Below are positions 22,490 through 29,134 of a DNA stretch of 29,134 nt, piece after piece. How positions within the stretch are numbered: position 1 is the stretch's first letter; each line of letters starts with the position of its first letter. The stretch comes from JACVRX01 sp035697245. Lineage in GTDB: Bacteria; Actinomycetota; Actinomycetes; Jiangellales; Jiangellaceae. A program made the translations under genes and the position numbers. The notes under the pieces are model-generated. The model saw only the letters and a list, made by a program, of their open reading frames with translations, did no database searches and had not been told where the DNA came from. The stretch covers positions 1 through 29,134 of the forward strand of contig DASSDH010000005.1 of the NCBI GenBank assembly GCA_035697245.1, given 5' to 3'.

Positions 22490-22552
22490 GGCCTCCAGGG
22501 TTGGCCGCCGTTACCCGCTGCTGCCTGGGATTCTGCTATCCGAACCGCTTCG

Positions 22553-22590
22553 CGAGTGACACACTCGTGAGTAATTCGCGTGCAGCGAAT
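22553..22590. promoter_or_regulatory. Two adjacent palindromes in a divergent promoter region
   Basis: Between the divergent flavoprotein (start 22489) and cyclase-NB-ARC (start 22613) genes lie cgagtg-aca-cactcg (22553-22567) and, six bases on, attcgc-gtgca-gcgaat (22574-22590). Both have perfect arms. Their placement 23 to 60 bp upstream of the 22613 start suits operators controlling one or both genes. The binding protein is unknown. Confidence 0.5.
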
Positions 22591-22612
22591 CGGACGGTGA
22601 GGGACGAGCGCA

Positions 22613-25600
22613 ATGCATCCTGAGCCGGCGCCACAGACGCTGACTTTCCTGTTCACGGATCTCATGGGCAGCACCCGGCTCTGGGAGCAGTTCTCCGACG
22701 CCATGAAACCCGCCCTGGCACGGCACGACGCGATCTTGCGCGCCGCCGTCGAGGGCTCGAACGGGCAGGTTATCAAGACCACCGGCGACGGATTGATGGC
22801 GATTTTCTCCTCCGTTGCCGGCGCGGTGAGTGCTTGCGTGACAGCCCAGCGCGGACTGATGGAGGGACTGTGGGGGGAGACCGGAGCCCTCCGGGTGCGG
22901 ATGGGGTTGCACTCGGGTGAGGCGGAGACACGGGTCGGGGATTACTTCGGCCCGACCGTCATCCGGGCCGCCCGGATCATGGCTGTCGGCCACGGCGGTC
23001 AGGTGCTCCTGTCAGCCGCAACGGCTGCTCTGGTGATGGATCAGCTTCCGGCGGGAGCCACGCTGCGAGACCTGGGGGAGCATCGTTTGAAGGACCTGGG
23101 CCGTCCTGAGCACGTGTTCCAGCTGGTGCATCCGTGTCTCGTCGACGACTTCCCACCGTTGGCGACGCTCAACTACCGACCCAACAACCTCCCGGTACAG
23201 CCGTCGACGTTCGTCGGGCGGGACGCCGAACTCGAGGAGATTCGGAAGCGTCTTGAGGACGAGGCGGTGCGGTTGCTGACTCTCACCGGGCCGGGCGGCA
23301 CTGGAAAGACCCGCCTGGCGCTGCGGGTTGCCGCCGAGCTGATCGACACATTCGGCGACGGGGCGTTCTTCGTGGACCTGTCCGCCGCCCGCGATGCCCA
23401 GTCCGTACTCGCCGGCATCGCACGCGCAATTGACGTCAGCGAGACGAGCGGAAAATCACTGCTGGAGGACCTCACGAACCAGCTGCGGCACCAACGCATG
23501 CTGCTGGTCCTCGACAACTTCGAGCAAGTGACGGCCGCGGCGCCCGTTGTCGTGGACCTGCTGTCCGAGTGTTCGGGTCTGAAGCTGCTCGTGACCAGCC
23601 GGGAGTCGTTGCATGTGCGGGGTGAGCGGCTGTTCTCGGTTCCACCGCTGTCGCTGCCCAAGGCCGTTACCGGCCATCGGTCGGCCGCAGAGCTAGCCCG
23701 CTACGAAGCCATCCAGCTCTTCCTTGATCGCGCTCAGGCGGTGCAGGCCGGCTTTGAACTGACGGACCAGAATGCGCCGGCCGTTGCCGAGATCTGCCTG
23801 CGACTGGATGGCTTGCCGCTTGCCATCGAATTGGCTACGGCGCGTATCCGCCTCTTCTCACCGGAGGCACTGCGAGACCGGCTGAGCAGCAGGCTCAGTG
23901 CGCTCGGCAGCGGTGCGCGGGACCTGCCGGCGCGGCAACAGACACTCCGCGCCACGATCGAGTGGAGTTACCACCTACTGGAACCGGCCGAACAGCGATT
24001 GCTGGAGCTGCTCTCGGTGTTCTCCGGCACCGGACTCGAGGCCGTCGAATCCGTTGCCGGCGAGATCGAATGGCTACGCGACACGGATACCGTCGACGGC
24101 CTGGCGTCGCTGCTGGACAAGAGCCTCATCCGCCAGCCCGACCGGGGAGACGGCGAGCCCCGCCTGGTGATGCTCGAGACGATCAGGGAGTTCGCGGCCG
24201 AACGACTGGATGACCGGCCCGAGTTCAGCGCAGCCGCCCAGCGGGCCCATGCCACGTACTTTGCTGATTTCGCTCAGCGGCAATGGGAGCACCTCACCGG
24301 CCAGCGGCGGGAGCCTGCGTTGGCGGCGATGGCCACCGACATCGACAATCTGCGTCTCGCCTGGCGCTACTGGGTCGCGGCAGGTGATCTCGACCAGCTC
24401 AACAAGCTCGTCGACAGCCTATGGCTCCTCTACGACGCCCAGGGCTGGTACCACGCCACGATCGAACTCAGCAACGACCTGCTCCACGTCCTCTCCTCGT
24501 CCCCACCCACGCCTGAACGTGCGGCGCAAGAGATCACCCTGCGGATGAGCCTGGCCAGGGCCCTGATGGCCATGACCGGCTACACGCCAGAAGTCGAGCA
24601 GGCGTACGCCAGCGCTCTGGAGCCCTTCGAAGGGCGAGACTTCCCACAGCTTCTCCCCGTGCTGCGAAGCCTGGCCAGCTTTTACAACCTTCGCGCCGAG
24701 TTCGACAAGGGAGCCCAGGTCGGGCGAGAGATCCTGCGACTGGCCGAGCGGCAGAACGACACCGGCATGCTGGTCGACGGGCACCTGCTGCTGGGGGCCA
24801 ACCTGGCATTCCAGAATCTTCACGGCGGGTTGGAGCATCTGGATCGGGCCATCGGGTATTTCCGGTCCGAGCCGTACCGCTCCCGCCGGTTTCAGCTCGG
24901 GAACAACCCCGGCGTGGCGTGCTACACCACATCGGCGTTCGTCCTCTGGCTGCTGGGCTATCCCGATCGTGCGCTCCATCGTGCCGACGAGGCAGTTGCC
25001 CTCGCAACCCAACTCGAGCATCCGTTCACCCTGGCCTACGCGTTGTTCCACTCGGGTTTCCTGCACCTGTGGCGGCGCGAGCACCAACGTGTCAGAGACC
25101 GGGCCGTCGGCGTGCTGCAGGTGGTCGAGGATCACGACTTCCAGATCTGGCGCGCGGTCGGAACGTGCTTGCTGGGCGCGGCCGACGCCGGGATCGGGCG
25201 TACCGAGGAGGGACTGGCGCAGATCCGGCGGGGGATGGACCTTTACCAAGGCCTGAAGACCCCTCCAATCTTCTGGCCGCTGCTCCTTTCCGTGCAAGCG
25301 GGTGCACACGCCCGAGCCGGCGAAGCGGCCGAGGGACTGACCCTGATCGACGAAGCCCTCGAGATCGCGGGTCGCGGCTCCGGGATGACCCTGTTGCCGG
25401 AGTTCTACCTGCTCAAAGGCGACCTGCTGCTTTTGCTTCCGCACCCGAACCGCACCGACGCAGAGCACTGGTTCCAGCGGGCGTTCGACGCCGCCCAGGG
25501 CTTGGACGCGCGGATGCCGCAGCTGCGTGCCGCCGTCCGGCTGTGCCGTCTCCGGCCGGACCACGACGGCACAGAAAAGGCCGGCCGCACACTGCGCGAT

Positions 25601-25687
25601 GTCTATGGCACCTTCACCGAAGGCTTCACCACGGCCGATCTCGTCGAGGCCACCGAACTGGTAGCAGGAGTCACTAGGAGCCGGTGA
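22613..25687 (+). CDS. Class III nucleotide cyclase domain fused to NB-ARC ATPase and TPR repeats
   Basis: 1024 residues. Cyclase homology domain at 8-170: metal Asp D16 (FLFTDLMGST) and D59 (KTTGDGLMAIF), purine-specifying K55, and R121 in VIRAARIMAVGHGGQVLL. The transition-state Asn expected at 117 (relatives read VNRAAR) is Ile, so catalysis is probably weak or lost. After a linker come Walker A GPGGTGKT (226-233) and Walker B LLVLDNFEQ (about 297-305), LKLLVTSRESLHV and GLPLAIELATARI. A winged-helix part and about 400 residues of TPR-like helices finish the protein (e.g. LEHLDRAIGYFRSEPYRSRR). No C-terminal HTH is present, so it is a signal-transduction STAND ATPase, not a transcription factor by itself. 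ATG 22613 has gggacgag upstream. Intact. Confidence 0.94.
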   Translation: MHPEPAPQTLTFLFTDLMGSTRLWEQFSDAMKPALARHDAILRAAVEGSNGQVIKTTGDGLMAIFSSVAGAVSACVTAQRGLMEGLWGETGALRVRMGLHSGEAETRVGDYFGPTVIRAARIMAVGHGGQVLLSAATAALVMDQLPAGATLRDLGEHRLKDLGRPEHVFQLVHPCLVDDFPPLATLNYRPNNLPVQPSTFVGRDAELEEIRKRLEDEAVRLLTLTGPGGTGKTRLALRVAAELIDTFGDGAFFVDLSAARDAQSVLAGIARAIDVSETSGKSLLEDLTNQLRHQRMLLVLDNFEQVTAAAPVVVDLLSECSGLKLLVTSRESLHVRGERLFSVPPLSLPKAVTGHRSAAELARYEAIQLFLDRAQAVQAGFELTDQNAPAVAEICLRLDGLPLAIELATARIRLFSPEALRDRLSSRLSALGSGARDLPARQQTLRATIEWSYHLLEPAEQRLLELLSVFSGTGLEAVESVAGEIEWLRDTDTVDGLASLLDKSLIRQPDRGDGEPRLVMLETIREFAAERLDDRPEFSAAAQRAHATYFADFAQRQWEHLTGQRREPALAAMATDIDNLRLAWRYWVAAGDLDQLNKLVDSLWLLYDAQGWYHATIELSNDLLHVLSSSPPTPERAAQEITLRMSLARALMAMTGYTPEVEQAYASALEPFEGRDFPQLLPVLRSLASFYNLRAEFDKGAQVGREILRLAERQNDTGMLVDGHLLLGANLAFQNLHGGLEHLDRAIGYFRSEPYRSRRFQLGNNPGVACYTTSAFVLWLLGYPDRALHRADEAVALATQLEHPFTLAYALFHSGFLHLWRREHQRVRDRAVGVLQVVEDHDFQIWRAVGTCLLGAADAGIGRTEEGLAQIRRGMDLYQGLKTPPIFWPLLLSVQAGAHARAGEAAEGLTLIDEALEIAGRGSGMTLLPEFYLLKGDLLLLLPHPNRTDAEHWFQRAFDAAQGLDARMPQLRAAVRLCRLRPDHDGTEKAGRTLRDVYGTFTEGFTTADLVEATELVAGVTRSR

Positions 25688-25996
25688 AACAGTCCCCCTG
25701 AGCCGTCGCGGTGGTGAGATGCAGCGGCGTTTGTTTCGCCGGAATCGGGCGATCCGAGATCGAAATCGATGGAGCCTTCCGGCGGGCAGCTGACGAGGAA
25801 GCCCACGTTGCCATCGGCCACTTGCCCCTGTGCAGTGAACTCCTCGCGCGGCGTGTCGAAACACGTCGGGGGGAACGCACGCAGGGCCACGACGATGATA
25901 GGCGGCCGGCCGCCCGTCGAGCGCAATGGAGTTCCCAAGCCCCCGACGGGGCCTTGCAGCCGGTCAGCCCACCTTTGCCCCCGTCGGTTGGCTAGT
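25688..25996. other. Gap between the cyclase-NB-ARC gene and the TIR remnant
   Basis: No gene with a clear start. On the minus strand, about 25740-25910, one frame reads LRAFPPTCFDTPREEFTAQG then QVADGNVGFLVSCPPEGSID with good codon use, but it runs on into the antisense of the cyclase gene without a family resemblance. It may be the remains of a gene that followed the TIR gene. No hairpin of note was seen after the 25687 stop. Confidence 0.3.
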
Positions 25997-26228
25997 TCAA
26001 GACAACCACGCCGCCGTGCCGCCTACGGCCGCGAGTACGACGCCCGAAGCCAGGAGGAAGCGGCCGCGCGACCTGGGTGTCGCCCGGCCGTTCCCCCGCA
26101 ACGACTGGAGAAGGAGGTCGACGTCGCCGTGGAACGCCTCATCGCGAATGACGACGGCCTGCCGCCGGGCCAGCCCAGCGAGCTCGGTAGGCAGCTCGCT
26201 GGCCGACGGTAGCGCGGCACCACCGAGG
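25997..26228 (-). pseudogene. C-terminal remnant of a membrane-anchored TIR-domain protein
   Basis: The minus strand from about 26228 down to TGA 25997-25999 reads GGAALPSASELPTELAGLAR then RQAVVIRDEAFHGDVDLLLQ, SLRGNG. This is the end of a bacterial TIR domain of the type 'GA.LPSA.DLP..L..LARRNA...D..W..DV..LI..L'. After a short basic linker comes one membrane helix, FLLASGVVLAAVGGTAAWLS, at the very end. The N-terminal part, with the catalytic Glu and the start codon, is missing: sequence upstream of about 26228 is IS3 transposase on the other strand. TIR domains of this kind act in NAD-cleaving defence or in signalling. Confidence 0.62.
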
Positions 26229-26442
26229 CCGACATCGACGCCGGTGTCCGGGCCGGGATGACCTCGGCCGAACACGCGGAGATCAAACGGCTGAAGACGG
26301 AGAACCGCAGGCTGCGTGAGGACGTGGAGATCCTGCGGGCCGCGACGAGTTTCTTCGCGGGAGAGCTCGACTCCCGCAGCCGCTGATCACGGCGTTCATC
26401 GACCAGATGAGAGGTCGGGGCTACGCGGTCGATTCGCCACTG
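26222..26442 (+). mobile_element. IS3-family transposase remnant (OrfA end and OrfB start)
   Basis: The plus strand reads TEADIDAGVRAGMTSAEHAE then IKRLKTENRRLREDVEILRA, ATSFFAGELDSRSR and TGA at 26384-26386. This is the leucine-zipper C-terminus of an IS3-family OrfA (pattern KRLxxENRRLREDxEILxxA, xxFFAxE). In the -1 frame directly after it OrfB begins (PLITAFIDQMRGRGYAVDS), the usual frameshift arrangement, and breaks off after about 20 residues. Both ends of the element are gone. It directly adjoins the TIR remnant, so it marks the deletion that removed the TIR domain. Confidence 0.8.
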
Positions 26443-26591
26443 CGTACCGGCGGTTCGCAACGACGGGCAACTGGCGAGGCGCGGCGGGTACTTGGACGAG
26501 CGGGCCGGTGTTCAGGCCCGCTTCAGCCGCGTCGTTGTACTACGGGCTGGAGGGCACCTCCCTGCGGTGCCCACTGATGAAAGGAGCGATC
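26443..26591. other. Leader region of the exported protein
   Basis: No gene. It follows the IS3 remnant and must contain the promoter of the exported-protein gene; ribosome site aaaggag (26579-26585) lies six bases before the ATG at 26592. Nothing else stood out. Confidence 0.4.
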
Positions 26592-27308
26592 ATGGGCCGC
26601 CGACTACTCACCCTCGGGCTGGCCGTCCCCATCGCCTTACCGGTCCTCTACCTAAGCGCCGTCGCGGCTGCCGACACCAAGCCTGTCGAGTTTGCCGACG
26701 CCCGACTCAAGGTAGAGATCAACGCGACCGACGGTGACGCCGGTCTGCAGATCTTCCTCGACGGTGAGGCGTGGAACACGCTGGAGCTCCTGGATCCGCA
26801 GGGCAACCCCATGCTCGACGTCGACGTGACCGGCCGCGCGAAGAACTACGGCCTGACCGAGCTGTTCTCCGAGAGCAGCGAGCCGCCGTTCACTGAGTTC
26901 CCGCTCGAACAGTTCAAGGAGCTGTTCCCGGAGGGCACGTACACGTTTCGTGGCACCACCATCGACGGGACGCCCATGACCGGCACCGCCACCCTCACCC
27001 ACGACTTCCCCGACGGCCCGGAGATCCTCTCGCCCACCGCCGAGTCGAAGGTGCCTGCTGACCAGGTGGTGGTGCAGTGGGCGCCTGTGACCACCCCGGT
27101 CGGCATCGACATCGCCGGCTACCAAGTGCTCGTGGTCCAGGAGGAGCCGGTGCTGCGGGTCTTCAGCGCAGACTTGCCCGCGACAGCTACCAAGGTGTCT
27201 GTCCCCGCCGAGTTCGTGCAGCCAAAAACCGAATACAAGGTCGAGGTGCTTGCGATCGAAGCAGGCGGCAACCAGACGCTTACCGAGCTGACCTTCCGCA
27301 GCCGGTAG
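26592..27308 (+). CDS. Exported protein of unknown function with a Fn3-like domain
   Basis: 238 residues from ATG 26592; aaaggag six bases upstream fixes the start. Signal peptide MGRRLLTLGLAVPIALPVLY with probable cleavage after SAVAAADT. The N-terminal half (EFADARLKVEINATDGDAGL through LQIFLDGEAWNTLELLDPQG) describes a domain with recurring Asp/Gly turns; the C-terminal half (GPEILSPTAESKVPADQVVV to KTEYKVEVLAIEAGGNQTLT) has the strand order of a fibronectin type III domain. No cysteines and no LPxTG, so it is soluble or loosely attached after export. No enzymatic residues seen. Flanked by remnants on both sides, yet undamaged, so probably under selection. The family is not recognised. Confidence 0.85.
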   Translation: MGRRLLTLGLAVPIALPVLYLSAVAAADTKPVEFADARLKVEINATDGDAGLQIFLDGEAWNTLELLDPQGNPMLDVDVTGRAKNYGLTELFSESSEPPFTEFPLEQFKELFPEGTYTFRGTTIDGTPMTGTATLTHDFPDGPEILSPTAESKVPADQVVVQWAPVTTPVGIDIAGYQVLVVQEEPVLRVFSADLPATATKVSVPAEFVQPKTEYKVEVLAIEAGGNQTLTELTFRSR

Positions 27309-27544
27309 ACCGACGACGACATGGATCTTGCGCGTCCCGGGGGCGTCGCGGCCGGTGTGAGGTCGAAATGATCCCGACGATTCGAAATGACGTGAGCATG
27401 ATGCCTTCGGTGTGCTGAGCGGCGCGTTGGGTGCCGGTGCCTTTCTGGGCCGCGGCAGTGGACCCACATACCTGCTCAGCGCATCGCCCTCGTCGCGAGT
27501 GGCGCCAACATAGCCCGGCTCAGCTCGCCGGGCTGTTGGGCTGC
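27309..27544. other. Gap with a short repeated motif
   Basis: No gene. The 9-mer tcgaaatga occurs twice, at 27363-27371 and 27382-27390, nineteen bases apart. This sort of repeated sequence is found at the ends of some insertion sequences, but no transposase lies next to it. The rest shows nothing recognisable. Confidence 0.3.
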
Positions 27545-27805
27545 GAATGCGCTCGCGCAGCCAGTCCAGCTCGGCGCGATCGTCGGCAGCCAGCTCGCCG
27601 CGGACCAGTTCGGCGCGCGCGAACAACTCGCGGGCGCGATGGTCGTCGCCGCGCGCGTGGGCCAGCGCCGCGCCGCTGAGCGTGCCGTGGGCGTCGTCGC
27701 CGGCGCCGAGCTCGTCGAAGATGCGCTCTGCCGCCTCGACGTTGCCGCGGCGGATCTCGACGTGGCCGAGGTTGTGCAGCTCGACTGCGAACGAGCACGC
27801 CCGAC
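27545..27805 (-). pseudogene. TPR-repeat protein remnant
   Basis: On the minus strand one frame reads AVELHNLGHVEIRRGNVEAA then ERIFDELGAGDDAHGTLSGA, ALAHARGDDHRARELFARAE and ADDRAELDWLRERI. These are helix pairs of TPR type (LHNLGHVExRRGxxEAAExxF) as found in the C-terminal part of large actinomycete ATPase regulators. There is no start, and beyond both ends (GRACS and RSPTARR) the sequence no longer looks coding. A fragment only, back to back with the aldo-keto reductase remnant. Confidence 0.6.
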
Positions 27806-27974
27806 CGGACTCGATCGACATCCCTGGGGAGGCTGCGCTCGTCATCGTTGAGGGCGTCGGCGTTGCTCGACCGGAGCTGGCTGCCCTGATGGAGGCAACG
27901 GTCTGCGCAGGCGGACCTGGGTGACGTTGAGCGCCGAAATGCCGAGCGAGTCCGTTCCGGTGAGACCACCGAGT

Positions 27975-28439
27975 CCCGTCAACCAGATCGAGGTCCACCC
28001 CTACTTCGCGCAGCCAGAGGTGCAAGACTTCGGCGCCGAGCACGGCATCCTCACCCAGGCCTGGTCACCGATCGGCGGCATCACCTTCTACCGCGACGGT
28101 AACCACGGCAACACCCTCGACGACCCGGTCATCGCAGACATCGCCACGGCCCACCGCAAGACCCCCGCCCAGGTGCTGCTGCGCCGGGGTCTGCAGCACG
28201 GCCGCTCGGTGATCCCGAAGTCCACCAAGCCCAGCCGCATCGCGGAGAACATCAACGTCTTCGACGTCGAGCCGTCCGCGGACGAGATGAGCGCCATCGA
28301 CGCCCTGGACACCGGCCGTCGCGGCGGCCCCGAACCGGACGCCATCACCCTCGACGCCTTCGGTCGCCAGATCCCGGAGACCCAAAAGCCGCTCCCGCGG
28401 CGCACGAAGTCCAGCTCAGCGGCTCCGATGAGCTCGTAG
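27975..28439 (+). pseudogene. Aldo/keto reductase, 3' half only
   Basis: Frame from PVNQIEVHPYFAQPEVQDFG to TAG 28437-28439 is the C-terminal half of an AKR (TIM barrel strands 5-8): TQAWSPIGGITFYR, KTPAQVLLRRGLQHGRSVIP with KSTKPSRIAENINVFD for NADPH binding, and the ending ALDTGRRGGPEPDAITLDAF. Intact members have about 275-330 residues; the first roughly 140, including the catalytic Asp/Tyr/Lys/His, are missing. An in-frame GTG at 27921 gives a nominal start, but the residues it adds (MTLSAEMPSESVPVRPPS) do not fit the family. The surviving part has no internal damage, so truncation is probably recent. Confidence 0.85.
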
Positions 28440-28582
28440 GCGTGCCGCGGAATCCGAGCCTCCGCACCGGACGTGATCGGCTGCGGGTGGTGGGTTGACC
28501 CTAAGCAGCGGCGGCGCGCCTAGGACCGAAAATGGATGGGCACCGTCATGTCATGTCCACAACGCGGCGCTCGTTTCGTCTG
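28440..28582. other. Intergenic stretch
   Basis: No gene, repeat or terminator of note before the large hairpin at 28583-28647. Confidence 0.4.
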
Positions 28583-28647
28583 CCCGGGCCTTGTCTCATG
28601 GGGGTGCCTCCAAACCGCCGATTCTCCCCCCATGAGGGTGGCCTGGG
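28583..28647. repeat. Long two-step hairpin
   Basis: Outer arms cccgggcc (28583-28590) and ggcctggg (28640-28647) pair over 8 bp with one G-T wobble. After a small internal loop (ttgt / ggt), inner arms ctcatggggg (28595-28604) and cccccatgag (28627-28636) pair over 10 bp around a 22-nt loop. No gene touches it: it lies between the AKR remnant and the convergent AMIN-like gene. It may be a terminator for both directions or one copy of a dispersed palindromic repeat. Confidence 0.55.
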
Positions 28648-28708
28648 GACCCGGCTCGCACCGGCCGGTCTCCGCGGTCTCCGATCTCAAGCCGTACCAG
28701 ACTGGGTC

Positions 28709-29134
28709 TTAGCCCTCGCCGTGCGCGATGTCGAGAACGACATGGGTCACGGCGTCGTCCGGCAGCGTGTGGACGCGGAAGGGTGCCCGGGCTTCGACAC
28801 CGACCGCGAACGTCGTCTGGCCCTCGAAGCTGCCGGCGAACTTCACTGCGTCCAGGGCCGTCCAGCCACGGGGATCAAGCAGCGTCTCGCCGACCTTCCA
28901 CGGGTCGCGCCAGGGCTGGTGGCCGGACGAGGCGGACGCGAAGTCCGGGGCGTGGACGATAACCTCAAGCGCGGCATCCCCTGCGACGGGGATCGGTTCA
29001 CCCGACCCGTCAGCATGCACACTGTCCACGTACCGAACGTGATAGCCGACCGTGTCGGCGCCGTTGACGTCGAACACCACCCGGTCGTAGCAATCGTGCC
29101 GGCCGGAGCGGACGCCGTAAAGCTCCGCACCGGT
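28709..29134 (-). CDS. AMIN-like domain secreted protein, C-terminal part (runs off window)
   Basis: The frame is open from the window edge (TGAELYGVRSGRHDCYDRVV, in frame) to TAA 28709-28711, so the start lies beyond 29134. The 141 visible residues match the AMIN-like domain of actinomycete exported proteins: strands RVVFDVNGADTVGYHVRYVD, GDAALEVIVHAPDF, then KFAGSFEGQTTFAVGVEARA and PFRVHTLPDDAVTHVVLDIA. The V at 29080 is internal, not a start. This domain class occurs in lipoproteins and cell-wall-associated proteins. The gene appears intact as far as seen. Confidence 0.82.
   Translation of the reverse strand, partial: TGAELYGVRSGRHDCYDRVVFDVNGADTVGYHVRYVDSVHADGSGEPIPVAGDAALEVIVHAPDFASASSGHQPWRDPWKVGETLLDPRGWTALDAVKFAGSFEGQTTFAVGVEARAPFRVHTLPDDAVTHVVLDIAHGEG

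Noticed and set aside
24419..25864. 481-codon minus-strand frame opposite the cyclase-NB-ARC gene
   Set aside because: Antisense shadow of the TPR region.
26652..28043. 463-codon minus-strand frame as one protein
   Set aside because: Only its 27545-27805 part resembles a protein (TPR); the rest is antisense of the exported protein and AKR genes.
1..29134. CRISPR arrays or tandem repeats
   Set aside because: No regularly spaced repeat of 20 bases or more was seen on reading; only isolated inverted repeats and one 9-mer pair.

Overview
The window is high-GC DNA (GTG and TTG starts, GC-rich third codon positions) of actinomycete character. Supporting signs are AfsR/LAL-type NB-ARC regulators, an orphan STAS protein, a fused response regulator/thioredoxin-reductase-like protein, a DUF899-DUF2182 pair and an AMIN-like secreted protein. 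The genus cannot be given from sequence alone. The window mixes intact regulatory operons with an unusually dense set of truncated, frameshifted or stop-interrupted genes.

Left edge (1-3080): the 5' end of a single-stranded-DNA-binding protein gene (minus strand), then an IS6-family insertion sequence (about 142-972) abutting the 3' part of a secreted PA-domain protein gene that has lost its 5' end, a hairpin, unassigned debris, and an aminoglycoside-phosphotransferase-like gene interrupted by an in-frame TAA.

Signalling block (3250-10834): an extended SDR, a membrane hybrid histidine kinase, a CheY-like single-domain receiver and a GAF/coiled-coil protein run on the plus strand with overlapping or near-touching starts and stops. 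They converge, with a 20-bp overlap, on a minus-strand pair: a MinD-like P-loop ATPase and a 12-TM APC-like transporter with large soluble ends. This is the most interesting candidate for an uncharacterised system: a sensor-receiver-GAF arm facing an ATPase-transporter arm.

10.9-16.7 kb: a broken small gene and the tail of a probable RepA/AAA_25-type ATPase (replication-module remnants), then an exported tripeptidyl-aminopeptidase-like hydrolase, a membrane protein and a small DUF4242-like protein. These are divergent from an NB-ARC/LuxR (LAL) regulator.

16.7-22.5 kb: a remnant junction (membrane-protein tail and a multiply frameshifted alpha/beta hydrolase), tRNA-Ser(CGA), DUF899 and DUF2182 genes, a frameshifted small gene, a STAS protein, a small unknown protein, and a fused pseudo-receiver/TrxR-like flavoprotein interrupted by TAG. 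The flavoprotein is divergent from a 1024-residue cyclase-NB-ARC-TPR protein, with two adjacent palindromes between them.

Right part (25.7-29.1 kb): a decayed accessory zone. It holds the tail of a membrane-anchored TIR protein cut by an IS3 remnant, an intact exported protein, TPR and aldo-keto reductase remnants, a long hairpin, and the 3' part of an AMIN-like protein running off the window.
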